A stretch of DNA of 64,000 bases from Hoylesella timonensis 4401737 = DSM 22865 = JCM 15640 (GTDB lineage: Bacteria; Bacteroidota; Bacteroidia; Bacteroidales; Bacteroidaceae), in the NCBI RefSeq assembly GCF_000455445.1, contig NZ_HG417092.1, positions 59,163 to 123,162 on the forward strand. The letters are read 5' to 3'. Below are positions 1 through 9,249 of this stretch, in pieces. The position numbers were made by a program, and so were the translations under genes. Below the pieces are notes generated by a model. It did not search any database. It saw only the letters and a list, made by a program, of their open reading frames with translations, and was not told the origin of the DNA. How positions within the stretch are numbered: the stretch's first letter is position 1; every line of letters begins with the position of its first letter.

Positions 1-2
1 TC

Positions 3-902
3 TTCTGCTTGTCGAAGGCATACGATCTTTATAACTATCTCTTGGAATTGATTGTAGCGATAACGCATGAAGAGCGTCACAGAGTTGAGATAGCTACACA
101 AAAAGCAAATCGTGAGGGGTTAGAAGCTCCTTCACAAAAGTTTGCTTTTAACAAATTTGCTGTACAGCTTGAGGAAAACAAAATGCTGAATACCTTTCTT
201 GAGGAGCAAAAATTAAGCTGGGACAACGATATCGAATTTATTCGAAAGATGTGTACACAGATAGAAAGCTCATCCATATATCAAGAGTATATGGAGAATC
301 CTGACGATTCCTATGAAGCAGATAGGGAGGTTTGGCGCAAGCTCTACAAGCAACTTATTCAAGAGAATAGTGACATCGATGCACTCCTTGAAGAGAAAAG
401 TCTGTACTGGAATGATGATAAAGAGGTGGTAGATACGTTTGTTGTTAAAACGATTAAAAGATTTGATGCTGCAAATAAGAGTGAACAAGAACTACTGCCA
501 GAATACAGAGATGAAGAAGATCGCGAATTTGCACGTAAGCTATTCCGTGCCACTATCCTTAATGCGGACACTTATCAGCGGTACATGAGCGAAACGAGTC
601 GCAATTGGGACTTCTCCCGATTAGCATACATGGATGTGGTCATCATGCAAATCGCCATTGCCGAAATGCTTACATTCCCAAACATTCCCATTTCTGTGAC
701 CATCAATGAATATGTAAATTTGGCAAAATTGTACAGCACTCCAAAGAGCGGTGGCTACATCAATGGAATGTTAGACGCTATTGCTCGCTATTTAGTAGAC
801 ACGGGTAAACTGCTCAAGGCTTTACCAGAACCCAAACAGCGACGTTCTACTAACAGAGTTCAAAGAAACTTTGATGCCAATCAAACAAATGACGAACTTT
901 AA
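3..902 (+). CDS. nusB: Transcription antitermination protein NusB (5' partial)
   Basis: NusB binds boxA RNA with NusE/S10 and promotes antitermination of rRNA operons in the cytoplasm. The C-terminal third carries the NusB RNA-binding fold (SRNWDFSRLAYMDVVIMQIA, then a helix with SVTINEYVNLAKLYSTPKSGG and a final NGMLDAIAR), which is what identifies it. The N-terminal half is the long extension typical of Bacteroidetes NusB, about 300 residues against about 140 in E. coli. The frame is open to the window edge and the residues before SKAYDLYN continue as FCL, which fits family members that start further upstream, so the 5' end is missing. It is followed 28 bases later by yajC on the same strand, a normal Bacteroidetes arrangement. 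Confidence 0.93.
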   Translation, partial: FCLSKAYDLYNYLLELIVAITHEERHRVEIATQKANREGLEAPSQKFAFNKFAVQLEENKMLNTFLEEQKLSWDNDIEFIRKMCTQIESSSIYQEYMENPDDSYEADREVWRKLYKQLIQENSDIDALLEEKSLYWNDDKEVVDTFVVKTIKRFDAANKSEQELLPEYRDEEDREFARKLFRATILNADTYQRYMSETSRNWDFSRLAYMDVVIMQIAIAEMLTFPNIPISVTINEYVNLAKLYSTPKSGGYINGMLDAIARYLVDTGKLLKALPEPKQRRSTNRVQRNFDANQTNDEL

Positions 903-930
903 TAGATTACATTAAATTATTTATTCAGAT

Positions 931-1257
931 ATGACAACATTAGTATTAGCTGCACAAGCAGCAGGTGGAGGTGTAGGCGGATCAGGCATGCTTATTTTTA
1001 TGGTTGCCATGTTAGCCATCATGTGGTTATTCATGATACGTCCACAACAGAAAAAACAAAAAGAAATTAAGAAGTTTCAAAATGCGCTCCAAGAAGGCTC
1101 TAAAGTCATTGTGAGTGGCGGCATTTATGGAACTGTAAAGCGCATTGACCTTACAACCAACAAGGTTGATGTTGAGATAGCACGCGGTGTTGTCATTCAG
1201 GTAGACAAGAATTTCCTGTATGCTGACACTGCTTCTCAAAACACTACGAACGCTTAA
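931..1257 (+). CDS. yajC: Preprotein translocase subunit YajC
   Basis: YajC is the small inner-membrane partner of SecDF in the Sec translocon. The 108-residue protein has one hydrophobic helix at about residues 17-36 (MLIFMVAMLAIMWLFMI) followed immediately by the family signature RPQQKKQKEIKKFQNAL and a small beta-rich domain with GSKVIVSGGIYGTVKRID. Length and order match the family. It lies between nusB and a ybbR-like gene, all on the plus strand with short gaps, so they are probably co-transcribed. Confidence 0.95.
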   Translation: MTTLVLAAQAAGGGVGGSGMLIFMVAMLAIMWLFMIRPQQKKQKEIKKFQNALQEGSKVIVSGGIYGTVKRIDLTTNKVDVEIARGVVIQVDKNFLYADTASQNTTNA

Positions 1258-1265
1258 AAAGACGG

Positions 1266-2249
1266 ATGTATTCGAAAATTAAACGTATAAGCTCACTTAT
1301 CAGAAATTTCCTGTTCAGTATAGTCAACAAGGAATTTCTGATATTTTTATTTTTCTTATTGCTCAGTGGATCGTTTTGGTTATCCATGACACTTGATGAG
1401 ACATACGAAAAAGAGATTAGTGTGCCTATCCGGTTAGTCAATGTGCCGAAGAATACCATTATTACAACCGAGATGAACGATACGGTCGTGATGACTGTAC
1501 GCGATAAAGGATTCGCTTTCATAGGTTATCTGAATAGCAACAGATTTAGAACTATCAACTTGAACTTCAGTACCTATGCCAACAACAAGACGGGGCAAGG
1601 AATGGTTCCTATGACAGATGTACAGAACATTCTCTATCAACGACTTTCCAATTCATCAAAGATTGTAAACCTAAAACCCGAACAGCTGAAGTTTTATTTC
1701 AATTTTGGACGCTCTAAACAAGTGCCAGTACGAATGGACGGGAAGATTTTACCCGCCAAGAACTACTATCTCGCTCGGATAAAGTTCTGGCCTGAAAAGG
1801 TAACCGTCTATGCTCAAAAGAATCTTTTGGACAGCATCAGATACATCGAAACAGAGAAGTTGCACTTTACAAACTTCGCTGATACGGTTATTGAAGAGGT
1901 GAATCTCAGCAAAATGATTGGCGTTAAAACTGTTCCTGCCAAGGTGAAAATAGGTCTGTTTCCAGATATCTTGACCGAAGAGAGCATGGAGGTTCCTATT
2001 GTGGCTATCAATATGCCGCCTGGAAAGAGACTTAGAACCTTTCCTTCTAAGGTGAGAGTACTCTTCAATATTGGCTCTCACGCCTTTAGAAATCTTCACG
2101 AAGACCAGTTCCAAGTGGTGGTGGATTATCATGAGTTAAGCCAACACACTTCTGAGAAAGGTACACTGCACTTGCGCACTTTCCCTACAGAAGTCAGACA
2201 AGCCCGATTGGAAATAAAAGAAGTGGATTACCTCATTGAACAGCAATAA
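1266..2249 (+). CDS. YbbR/CdaR-like membrane-anchored protein
   Basis: This 327-residue protein has a single N-terminal membrane helix at about residues 24-42 and an extracytoplasmic part of beta-rich repeats of YbbR type (for example VPIRLVNVPKNT, KQVPVRMDGKILPAKNYYL and VPIVAINMPPGKRL). YbbR domains of Firmicutes CdaR regulate diadenylate cyclase. In Bacteroidetes the gene usually sits, as here, between yajC and coaE, and its role is unproven. It begins 8 bases after yajC. The assignment rests on architecture and gene order. Confidence 0.75.
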   Translation: MYSKIKRISSLIRNFLFSIVNKEFLIFLFFLLLSGSFWLSMTLDETYEKEISVPIRLVNVPKNTIITTEMNDTVVMTVRDKGFAFIGYLNSNRFRTINLNFSTYANNKTGQGMVPMTDVQNILYQRLSNSSKIVNLKPEQLKFYFNFGRSKQVPVRMDGKILPAKNYYLARIKFWPEKVTVYAQKNLLDSIRYIETEKLHFTNFADTVIEEVNLSKMIGVKTVPAKVKIGLFPDILTEESMEVPIVAINMPPGKRLRTFPSKVRVLFNIGSHAFRNLHEDQFQVVVDYHELSQHTSEKGTLHLRTFPTEVRQARLEIKEVDYLIEQQ

Positions 2250-2270
2250 AAACAACTTGCTTGATTAGTC

Positions 2271-2855
2271 ATGGGAAAAAAGAAAAAAGTTATTGCGATA
2301 ACAGGAGGCATTGGCTCGGGTAAAAGCTACGTCGCACAACTTTTAGCCAAACGAGGAATAACGGTCTATGACTGTGATGCTGCTGCCAAGCGTCTCATGC
2401 AACAAGATTCAGTCTTACAAGAAGGACTCAAAAAGCTCATTGGTGCTGATGTTTACCAAGGTAACCAACTTCAGAAATCTGTCGTGACAAAATTCTTGTT
2501 GGCATCAGAAGAGCATCAACAAGCCATTCAGCAGCTCGTACATCCTGCCGTAGCAGCCGACTTTCTGCACTCTCCCTACAACTGGATTGAGAGCGCTATC
2601 CTCTTTGAAGCACACTTCGATCAATTGATTCATCCAGACATCATCATCAGCATCATCGCTCCTTTACAGACACGTGTGCAACGTGTCATGCAGCGTGACC
2701 AGCTCACCGAAGCGCAAGCGATGGACTGGATTGACAAACAATGGCCTCAAGAAGAACTTGTGAAGCGTAGTACCTTTACGATTAACAATGACGATGATAC
2801 CAATCTCGACCAACAAATAGATTGTATATTCAAAAAAATAGATTATCACATATAA
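2271..2855 (+). CDS. coaE: Dephospho-CoA kinase
   Basis: This is the last step of coenzyme A biosynthesis, ATP-dependent phosphorylation of the ribose 3'-hydroxyl of dephospho-CoA. The P-loop GGIGSGKS is at residues 12-19 and is followed by the family segments VYDCDAAAKRL and LVHPAV, and by a lid-like region with RVMQRDQLTEAQAMDWIDKQWP. At 194 residues it has the usual length. It sits in the nusB-yajC-ybbR-coaE-DUF5606 run and is probably part of one transcript. Confidence 0.95.
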   Translation: MGKKKKVIAITGGIGSGKSYVAQLLAKRGITVYDCDAAAKRLMQQDSVLQEGLKKLIGADVYQGNQLQKSVVTKFLLASEEHQQAIQQLVHPAVAADFLHSPYNWIESAILFEAHFDQLIHPDIIISIIAPLQTRVQRVMQRDQLTEAQAMDWIDKQWPQEELVKRSTFTINNDDDTNLDQQIDCIFKKIDYHI

Positions 2856-2875
2856 AACAAAAACGTTAAACAACA

Positions 2876-3304
2876 ATGGAAACTATCCTTTCTATCGCAG
2901 GAAAACCAGGACTTTATAAAATGGTTTCACGAGGGAAAACAAACTTAATCGTTGAATCTCTTGATGACAAACGTCGCAGAATACCCGCTTTCGCATCAGA
3001 CCGCGTAACCAGCTTGTCAGACATTGCCATGTACACCGATGCTGACGATGTGGAGTTATGGAAGGTTCTCAAGAGTGTGGGCGAAATAGAAAACGCTAAA
3101 CCTGTATCGTTTAATTATAAAAAAGCCAAGGGCAAAGAACTACGTGAATACTTTGCAAAGGTATTGCCTTCATTCGATGAGGACCGTGTGCACGATAGCG
3201 ACATCAAAAAGCTATTGCAGTGGTACGACATCCTTGTACAAAATGAGCTGACTAATTTCGAAGAGTTGCTCGCTCGTAAAGAGTCTGACGAGGAAGAAAA
3301 GTAA
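2876..3304 (+). CDS. DUF5606 domain protein
   Basis: This 142-residue soluble protein of unknown function begins METILSIAGKPGLYKMVSRG and is recognisable as the Bacteroidetes-specific DUF5606 family. The N-terminal half looks like a small beta domain (KTNLIVESLDDKRRRIPAF), followed by a helical segment with SFDEDRVHDSDIKKLLQWY. The C-terminus is acidic. It lies 20 bases after coaE and is the last gene before a strong intrinsic terminator, so it closes the operon. No catalytic motif is visible. Confidence 0.85.
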   Translation: METILSIAGKPGLYKMVSRGKTNLIVESLDDKRRRIPAFASDRVTSLSDIAMYTDADDVELWKVLKSVGEIENAKPVSFNYKKAKGKELREYFAKVLPSFDEDRVHDSDIKKLLQWYDILVQNELTNFEELLARKESDEEEK

Positions 3305-3390
3305 ATCACAAGCCTGCACGAATGGAACTTTGATTTGATAAATCATCACTGACAGAGTTCTATCGTCAACGGGCAAATTGTTCAAAAACT

Positions 3391-3438
3391 TAAGGTAAGA
3401 ATGCAAGTCCTGCTACTTCATTCTTACCTTATTTTATA
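3391..3438 (+). terminator. Intrinsic terminator after the nusB-coaE-DUF5606 operon
   Basis: A perfect 13-bp inverted repeat TAAGGTAAGAATG (3391-3403) / CATTCTTACCTTA (3419-3431) has a 15-base loop and is followed by TTTTATAT on the plus strand. It is placed 87 bases after the DUF5606 stop codon. Confidence 0.85.
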
Positions 3439-3481
3439 TCTTATTGTCTTCTTGTCTATCGATGAACAATGGTGCCATTTG

Positions 3482-4417
3482 CTACAGCACCCCCATCACC
3501 AAATAACTGATATAGCCTATAAACACGATTGTGAGCACCGCACCTTCCCATCGTGCAAGCGTATATTTGGTAAATGAGAACAACCACAGCATCACCATTG
3601 ATGCCACTAACATCGCCAAATCCACGGTAGTAATGCCTTGAAGCGTCATAGGACTCATCACACCCGTAACACCGAGTATCAAGAGGATGTTAAATACATT
3701 TGAGCCTAACACATTACCTATGGCAATGCCACTCTGTCCCTTGCGTGCCGACACCACACTCGTTGCCAATTCAGGAAACGATGTGCCGCCTGCAATAATC
3801 GTCAAACCAATGACCGCATCGCTTACTCCTAACTGACGAGCAATAACGGTAGCCGCATCTACGAACAAGTTACTACCAAACACCAAGCACACCAACCCCA
3901 CAACAATCCACACTACCGACATGAAAGGCTTGCCAGCTTTGGCAGACGTCTGTTGCATGGATTGTTCATTTTCTTTAGCGCCCTTCAAGGTGATGTACAT
4001 AAAGACCACAAACAGGCCCAACAGCACCATCGCATCTATGCGCGAGATGTTTCCATCTAAGCACATGAGCAATAAAGCCACCGAAGCCACCATGGCAAAA
4101 GGAATATCTTTTTTCACCGTTGCAGGCAGTATCATTATGGGTGTCACCAAGGCTGCACAACCAACAATCAATAAGGTATTGAAGATGTTAGAACCAACAA
4201 CATTACCCACTGCCATGTCTGGCGTATCTTTCAAAGCCGACATGAAACTCACAAAAAACTCGGGCATCGATGTTCCCATTGCCACAATCGTGAGTCCTAT
4301 CACCATTTGTGATATATGCATACGCTCAGCTATCGCCACTGCTCCATCGGTAAGCCTGTCGGCTCCCCACAACACCAAAGCGATGCCTGCGATCATCCAA
4401 ATAATATTTAATAACAT
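3482..4417 (-). CDS. Calcium/sodium antiporter (CaCA family, YrbG-like)
   Basis: This inner-membrane cation exchanger has two inverted halves of about five helices. The alpha-repeat ion-binding motifs are visible at residues 47-54 (AMGTSMPEFF) and 211-220 (GGTSFPELAT), each followed by a GNVxGSNIFN segment. The length of 311 residues is normal for bacterial YrbG/CaxA-like proteins. A central hydrophilic loop with NEQSMQQTSAKAGK joins the halves. It is a single gene, convergent with the DUF5606 operon and divergent from mutS2. Confidence 0.93.
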   Translation of the reverse strand: MLLNIIWMIAGIALVLWGADRLTDGAVAIAERMHISQMVIGLTIVAMGTSMPEFFVSFMSALKDTPDMAVGNVVGSNIFNTLLIVGCAALVTPIMILPATVKKDIPFAMVASVALLLMCLDGNISRIDAMVLLGLFVVFMYITLKGAKENEQSMQQTSAKAGKPFMSVVWIVVGLVCLVFGSNLFVDAATVIARQLGVSDAVIGLTIIAGGTSFPELATSVVSARKGQSGIAIGNVLGSNVFNILLILGVTGVMSPMTLQGITTVDLAMLVASMVMLWLFSFTKYTLARWEGAVLTIVFIGYISYLVMGVL

Positions 4418-4439
4418 CTTCTCAAATTATAAATTATTC

Positions 4440-4508
4440 TACTCGTCAACTTGTCAATCCGTTTACTCGTCAACTCGTCAACTTGTGAACTCGTCACCTC
4501 GTTCAACT
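4440..4508. repeat. ACTCGTCAACT short repeat cluster, copy 1
   Basis: Three exact copies of ACTCGTCAACT (two overlapping) plus degenerate relatives (ACTTGTGAACTCGTCACCTCG) are packed into about 70 bases just upstream of the antiporter start. The same unit fills 60730-60910. Confidence 0.8.
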
Positions 4509-5024
4509 CCTCTCTAATTCCTTGCAAACTTACAAAAAAATCTAACAAGGCAATCATCGTTTTTAAGTTTTATTGCTCATGCCCATATATGGTAACCGAG
4601 TGTGACGATGCAGCAACACAGCTGAAAGTGATAAATCACCAACCGAAAAACGAACATCAAATCACTATGCAAATCAATCTGTATGGCGCACTATTCAAGC
4701 CACACCTCCACCCTCTTTTTGTAAAAATAAATAACCAAAAAACAGCCATTGAAAAATGATGAAATAGGAAAAGAAAAGGAGGAAACAAGCATCAAACACC
4801 ACATTATTTTGTAAAAATAGCCCTCTTTTTTTCTTAGAGCATTGAGTTAATGCCACTATCACATGCGAATTGGCACACTATTCACATACAATTGAACCGC
4901 TAAAGCATTGTTTCAACAGCACTTTTTTGCCCATTTTCACCACAAATTGATTGAAAAAATCGTCGCTATATTTGCTCAATTCTCATAACAGATTGTGTTA
5001 AAAGCAGTTATCAAACTTTCTCAA

Positions 5025-5074
5025 AACTCGCGTATTTGCAACCAACGGAACGGTTGGTTCAAAATACGCGAGTT
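5025..5074. repeat. Nested palindromic repeat, copy 1
   Basis: The outer arms AACTCGCGTATTT (5025-5037) and AAATACGCGAGTT (5062-5074) are perfectly complementary. Inside them AACCAAC (5040-5046) pairs with GTTGGTT (5053-5059) around a 6-base loop. A related element lies at 56424-56473, with the upstream flank AAACTTTCTCA shared. It behaves like a dispersed extragenic palindrome. Confidence 0.8.
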
Positions 5075-5287
5075 ATGAAGTGCCTTTTGTTAAATAATTT
5101 GACAGTTTATTTTTGCATCACATGCCTCATATATCAGTCATTTTTTCTTGATATTTTTTCTTGTTGATGGGTTCAATTTCAGATCACCGAATGCGCGAAT
5201 GAGGACATATTGATGCACGTTTTACATTGCGTGAACAACCTTTACTTGTTGTTTGAACTTTCACATGGCGAAACAAGGAAAAATGTG

Positions 5288-5295
5288 TAACTTTG
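5288..5295 (+). promoter_or_regulatory. Bacteroidetes -7 element immediately before mutS2
   Basis: TAACTTTG followed by C matches the TAnnTTTG -7 consensus and ends only four bases before the mutS2 ATG at 5300. No clear TTTG/TTG is seen about 19 bases upstream, so the promoter is incomplete by eye. Confidence 0.4.
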
Positions 5296-5299
5296 CAAC

Positions 5300-7891
5300 A
5301 TGATTTATCCACACAACTTTGAAAGCAAAATTAGCTTCGACCAAATAAGGGCAATGCTCAAAAACGCATGTTTATCGACCATGGGACAAGAACAGGTTGA
5401 TAAGATGACTTACTCCACTCGCATAGAAGAAATTAGCCAATGGCTGCAACAAATCTGCGAGTTGCAAAGAGTAATGGAAGAAGAAGAGCGGTTTCCGCTA
5501 CAATATTTCTTCGATATGCGGGCGGCTTTGGCACGCATACGATTGGAGAACACACACTTGGAAGAAGAAGAACTGTTTGATTTGCGTCGCTCTTTAGACA
5601 CCATCTTTCGCATGGTGAACTTGCTCAGACAAGGCGAGGATGGAGAAAACTTGTCCGATGAGTCGCAAAATGATGAGGACATCGACTCGGCACCCATGCC
5701 CTATCGTTATCCTGTTTTATCGAAGCTAACGGAGAAGGTGACGTTGTTTCCACAAATCCTACAGCGTATTGACCAGATTTTGGATAAATTAGGACATATT
5801 CGTGACAACGCCACACCTGCTTTGGCACAAATCCGTATGGAATTGAAGCGAGCCGAAGGGAGCGTTTCGCGCACACTCAATAGCATCTTGCGCACTGCAC
5901 AGAGTGACGGACTTGTCGACCAAGACGTGGCTCCTACCTTACGTGACGGTAGGTTGGTTATACCTATTGCTCCCGGCATGAAGCGAAAAATAAAAGGAAT
6001 TGTGCACGATGAGTCGGCAACAGGGCGCACCGTATTTATCGAACCTACCGAGGTGGTAGAAGCCAACAATCGCATCAGAGAACTCGAAACCGAAGAGCGC
6101 AAGGAGGTAATACGTATCTTGACAGCCGTGACGCAAAGCATCAGACCACGTATTCCGCAACTGTTGCAGGCATATCGCATGTTAGGAAACATCGAATTTA
6201 TCTACGCTAAAGCACAATTGGCAAAACAGACAAAAGCCATAGCCCCCACGATTGAAGCACAACCACTCATCGACTGGATAGGTGCGGTGCATCCCTTGTT
6301 GCGCCAGTCGTTAGCCAAACAAGGCAAGAAAGTGGTGCCATTGGACATTACACTGACTGCCGAGAAACGCATCCTCATCATCTCTGGACCGAATGCTGGT
6401 GGTAAGTCGGTGTGTCTCAAGACCGCCTGTCTACTGCAATACATGCTACAATGCGGACTGTGCATACCCGTTGGCGAACGTTCGAAGGCAGGGGTGTTTG
6501 AGCATATCATGATAGATATTGGCGATGAACAAAGCATTGAGAACGATTTGAGTACTTATTCGAGTCATCTATTGAACATGAAAAACATGATGAAAACGGC
6601 AAACGACCGCACGCTATTACTGATTGACGAGTTCGGAACGGGCACCGAACCGCAGATAGGGGGTGCCATTGCCGAGGCGGTGCTACAACAGTTTTGCGAC
6701 AAAAAGGCGTGGGCAATCATCACCACACACTACCAAAACCTGAAACATTTTGCCGACTCGCACCCCATGGTGGTGAATGGTGCGATGCTATACGACCGCC
6801 ACGAGATGCAAGCCTTGTTCCAATTGGCGATTGGACAGCCTGGAAGTAGCTTTGCTATTGAGATAAGTAGGAAGATTGGCTTACCTGAAGAGGTGATTCG
6901 TCAGGCATCCGAAATCGTTGGAACAGATTACATCCAAAGCGATAAATATTTGCAAGATATCGTGCGTGACAAGCGATATTGGGAGAATAAACGCCAAACA
7001 GTTCGGCTACTCGAGAAAGAATTAGAGAGAAAAACGGCACGATATGAACAGGACATCAAAGACTTGGAACAAGAACGAAAGTTGATTGTCAAGCGTGCCA
7101 AGCAGCAAGCGGACGATTTGTTGCAAGAGAGTAACAAGCGCATAGAGAATGCCATTCGGGAAATAAGGGAACAGCAGGCAGAAAAAGAAGCTACCAAAAA
7201 GATACGTCAAGAACTGAAGACCTTTGAAAAGGGGTTGCAACAAGAGACTACAAATGCCAAAAGTGGCGTGATGAGTGATGAGGATTTTGCCAAAAAGGTA
7301 GCACAAATGAAACAGCGCAAGGAGCGAAGAGAGAAACGAAAAAATGACCGTGAAGCACAAAAGCAAAAGGAAGAGCAAGCCAACAAACAGGTTGCTGCAA
7401 CTAAGAAGAGTGCTGACACCTTTGTTGTGGGCGATGAAGTGCGCATGATTGGACTGACAACGGTGGGAACAATAGTGCAGGTAGAGGGGAAAATGGCTAC
7501 TGTAGTCTTTGGCGATATGCGTACCAAGGTACGGATCACCCGATTGGAACATGCGACACAAACATCAACTGCGCCCTCTCGTGAAGAACGATTGGGGGCG
7601 GTGAAGGTAAGTAAAACAACACGCGACACGATAGACACGCATCGAAAAGCGTTTAAGCAAGAGTTAGATGTACGAGGCATGAGAGGCGACGAGGCGTTGA
7701 ATGCCGTACAGTATTACATTGATGATGCCATCTTAATGGGAGTGAGCCAGGTACGCATCCTGCATGGGAAAGGCAACGGTATCTTGCGCCAACTCATTCG
7801 TGACTACCTCTCAAGCGTCCCCAACGTGGTGCAATATCGGGACGAGCATGTACAGTTTGGTGGGGCTGGCATTACAGTTGTGGAACTTTGA
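5300..7891 (+). CDS. mutS2: Endonuclease MutS2
   Basis: This MutS-family ATPase with a C-terminal Smr nuclease domain acts on branched DNA and on collided ribosomes or recombination intermediates rather than in classical mismatch repair. The lever/core region is followed by the Walker A motif GPNAGGKS at about residues 362-369 and Walker B LLLIDEFGTGTEP. A long Lys/Glu-rich coiled coil follows (about 540-700). The Smr domain starts near residue 787 (LDVRGMRGDEAL) and includes ILHGKGNGILR. The 863 residues exceed typical Bacillus MutS2 (about 785), mostly through the charged linker. The start MIYPHNFESK matches family N-termini. Confidence 0.95.
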   Translation: MIYPHNFESKISFDQIRAMLKNACLSTMGQEQVDKMTYSTRIEEISQWLQQICELQRVMEEEERFPLQYFFDMRAALARIRLENTHLEEEELFDLRRSLDTIFRMVNLLRQGEDGENLSDESQNDEDIDSAPMPYRYPVLSKLTEKVTLFPQILQRIDQILDKLGHIRDNATPALAQIRMELKRAEGSVSRTLNSILRTAQSDGLVDQDVAPTLRDGRLVIPIAPGMKRKIKGIVHDESATGRTVFIEPTEVVEANNRIRELETEERKEVIRILTAVTQSIRPRIPQLLQAYRMLGNIEFIYAKAQLAKQTKAIAPTIEAQPLIDWIGAVHPLLRQSLAKQGKKVVPLDITLTAEKRILIISGPNAGGKSVCLKTACLLQYMLQCGLCIPVGERSKAGVFEHIMIDIGDEQSIENDLSTYSSHLLNMKNMMKTANDRTLLLIDEFGTGTEPQIGGAIAEAVLQQFCDKKAWAIITTHYQNLKHFADSHPMVVNGAMLYDRHEMQALFQLAIGQPGSSFAIEISRKIGLPEEVIRQASEIVGTDYIQSDKYLQDIVRDKRYWENKRQTVRLLEKELERKTARYEQDIKDLEQERKLIVKRAKQQADDLLQESNKRIENAIREIREQQAEKEATKKIRQELKTFEKGLQQETTNAKSGVMSDEDFAKKVAQMKQRKERREKRKNDREAQKQKEEQANKQVAATKKSADTFVVGDEVRMIGLTTVGTIVQVEGKMATVVFGDMRTKVRITRLEHATQTSTAPSREERLGAVKVSKTTRDTIDTHRKAFKQELDVRGMRGDEALNAVQYYIDDAILMGVSQVRILHGKGNGILRQLIRDYLSSVPNVVQYRDEHVQFGGAGITVVEL

Positions 7892-7996
7892 AAATGATGT
7901 CGAACGAGAACTGGTACTCCTTTCTTCCGTTAGATTACCGAGCCACACAGCAAGAGTAATTCTCCAAGCAAGCACACATCAGGTCGTTATGCAACA

Positions 7997-9007
7997 TCAA
8001 TAAGCGCTGTTCAGGAACAGAGCGACACTTTTCACGGCTTCGTGAAAGGCTGTAGGTTGTCCCGGTACGGTAATAAACAGGTGTGTGGCAGTGGGATATA
8101 CCTCATAAATAACAGGGCGATGAAGTTTTTTCAGTCGACATACCAATTCTTTGGTTTGGTCGAACAAGATATCATGACCTGCCGAAATAAAGAGAGTTGG
8201 TGGCAATTGACTCAACATCTCGTCACTTGCCAATCCTACGGACGCCAGTGGATGCCGCACTTGCTGCCCACCATAGGCTTCATTAAAGGCTTCAAGTAGT
8301 TCGGCATCATTGCCATAACCTTTCCCATACGTTGCCCATAAATCGGTGTGCTCGGTAAAAAGCTTTGTAACAGGATAAATGGGTATCACTTTGGAAATTC
8401 CTTGTACCGACAAAGCCGTTGCCAAAGCCAAGTTGCCACCAGCACTATCACCCCCTATTGCTATTTGTGTAGTATCGCATCCCCATTCTGCGGCATGCTT
8501 ACGAAGGTATTTTATGGCTCTTTGGCAATCTTCCAAAGGGGCTGGGAAAGGATGTTTGGGGGAGAGTTTGTAATTGAGTGCTGCCACAACACAATTGGCT
8601 TCTATAGCGACCGCTGCACAAAATTGTGCACAACTGTTAATACTACCAAAGCACCAACCACCACCATGCAGATAAAGCAAAAGGGGACGCTTTTGACGCA
8701 CAGCGTTTTTGGGCGTATATATACAAATGTTGGGTGTAGGATAAAAAGCATGCAGCGAATCAGGTAACTTGCTTGCATGGTTCCTACTCTGTCGTATTTG
8801 CTGTAATTGTGTGTCATCTCCATTGATTGCTGCACGTACAGCCAACATTTGAAGATGCTGTAATCCCGGTTTCATGCGAGCTAAAAACGTTTGTTGTTCT
8901 TGCAACATCTTGCGCTGCAACACAGAATCAACACTTGCACCTTGCACACTTTGAAAAGGTAAAATCATTTGTAATAAGAAGAAAATGTTAGTCAATCGTA
9001 CTTTCAT
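7997..9007 (-). CDS. Secreted alpha/beta hydrolase (HSL-type esterase/lipase)
   Basis: This serine esterase has the oxyanion motif HGGGW at about residue 112 and a nucleophile elbow GDSAGGN near residue 187. The acid GHDILFDQ and the histidine ATHLF are close to the C-terminus, so the triad is complete. The start at 9007 gives an N-terminal signal peptide (MKVRLTNIFFLLQM, cleavage after VQG), and translation from the upstream codon at 9058 would bury it. Substrate unknown; family members hydrolyse short-chain or carbohydrate esters. It is convergent with mutS2 and stands alone. Confidence 0.88.
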   Translation of the reverse strand: MKVRLTNIFFLLQMILPFQSVQGASVDSVLQRKMLQEQQTFLARMKPGLQHLQMLAVRAAINGDDTQLQQIRQSRNHASKLPDSLHAFYPTPNICIYTPKNAVRQKRPLLLYLHGGGWCFGSINSCAQFCAAVAIEANCVVAALNYKLSPKHPFPAPLEDCQRAIKYLRKHAAEWGCDTTQIAIGGDSAGGNLALATALSVQGISKVIPIYPVTKLFTEHTDLWATYGKGYGNDAELLEAFNEAYGGQQVRHPLASVGLASDEMLSQLPPTLFISAGHDILFDQTKELVCRLKKLHRPVIYEVYPTATHLFITVPGQPTAFHEAVKSVALFLNSAY

Positions 9008-9183
9008 GAAACACGGTATTGATGATATATACCAAGGAACTCTCCCTTGTAACTGCAAAGATACTCATTTTTTGAAAACAATGGCTCTTATCCTACAAAT
9101 AACACACCGCTTTTCTACCCTTCACTAAACATGATTGTAAGGTGGAGGAAATGGCAGAATGCGATGGCAATCAACAGCAAACG

Positions 9184-9214
9184 AAAACAGGAGGCACTGT
9201 TAGAACCTCCTGTT
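9184..9214 (-). terminator. Probable terminator after the second TonB receptor
   Basis: AACAGGAGG (9186-9194) and CCTCCTGTT (9206-9214) form a 9-bp stem with an 11-base loop. Read on the minus strand the stem is followed by TTCGTTT. It lies 36 bases beyond the stop of the receptor gene at 9250. Confidence 0.6.
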
Positions 9215-9249
9215 GACGACTATCATAATAGTAAATAAAAGATGAACTA

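Larger units (their letters stand above)
4418..5299. other. 880-base gene-free region before mutS2
   Basis: No convincing gene. The region holds a short decamer-based repeat at 4440-4508, a nested palindrome at 5025-5074 and a -7 promoter element at 5288-5295. A reading frame at 4451-4759 runs through the repeat and has no recognisable content. The rest is AT-rich. Confidence 0.7.

Noticed and set aside
3921..4517. 198-codon plus-strand frame
   Set aside because: Antisense to the Ca/Na antiporter, whose motifs and helices are clear.
4451..4759. 102-codon frame upstream of mutS2
   Set aside because: It runs through the ACTCGTCAACT repeat, has no recognisable domain and no promoter or start context.
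7764..8003. 79-codon frame at the mutS2 end
   Set aside because: Out of frame with the Smr domain of mutS2 and running into the convergent esterase gene; a shadow frame.
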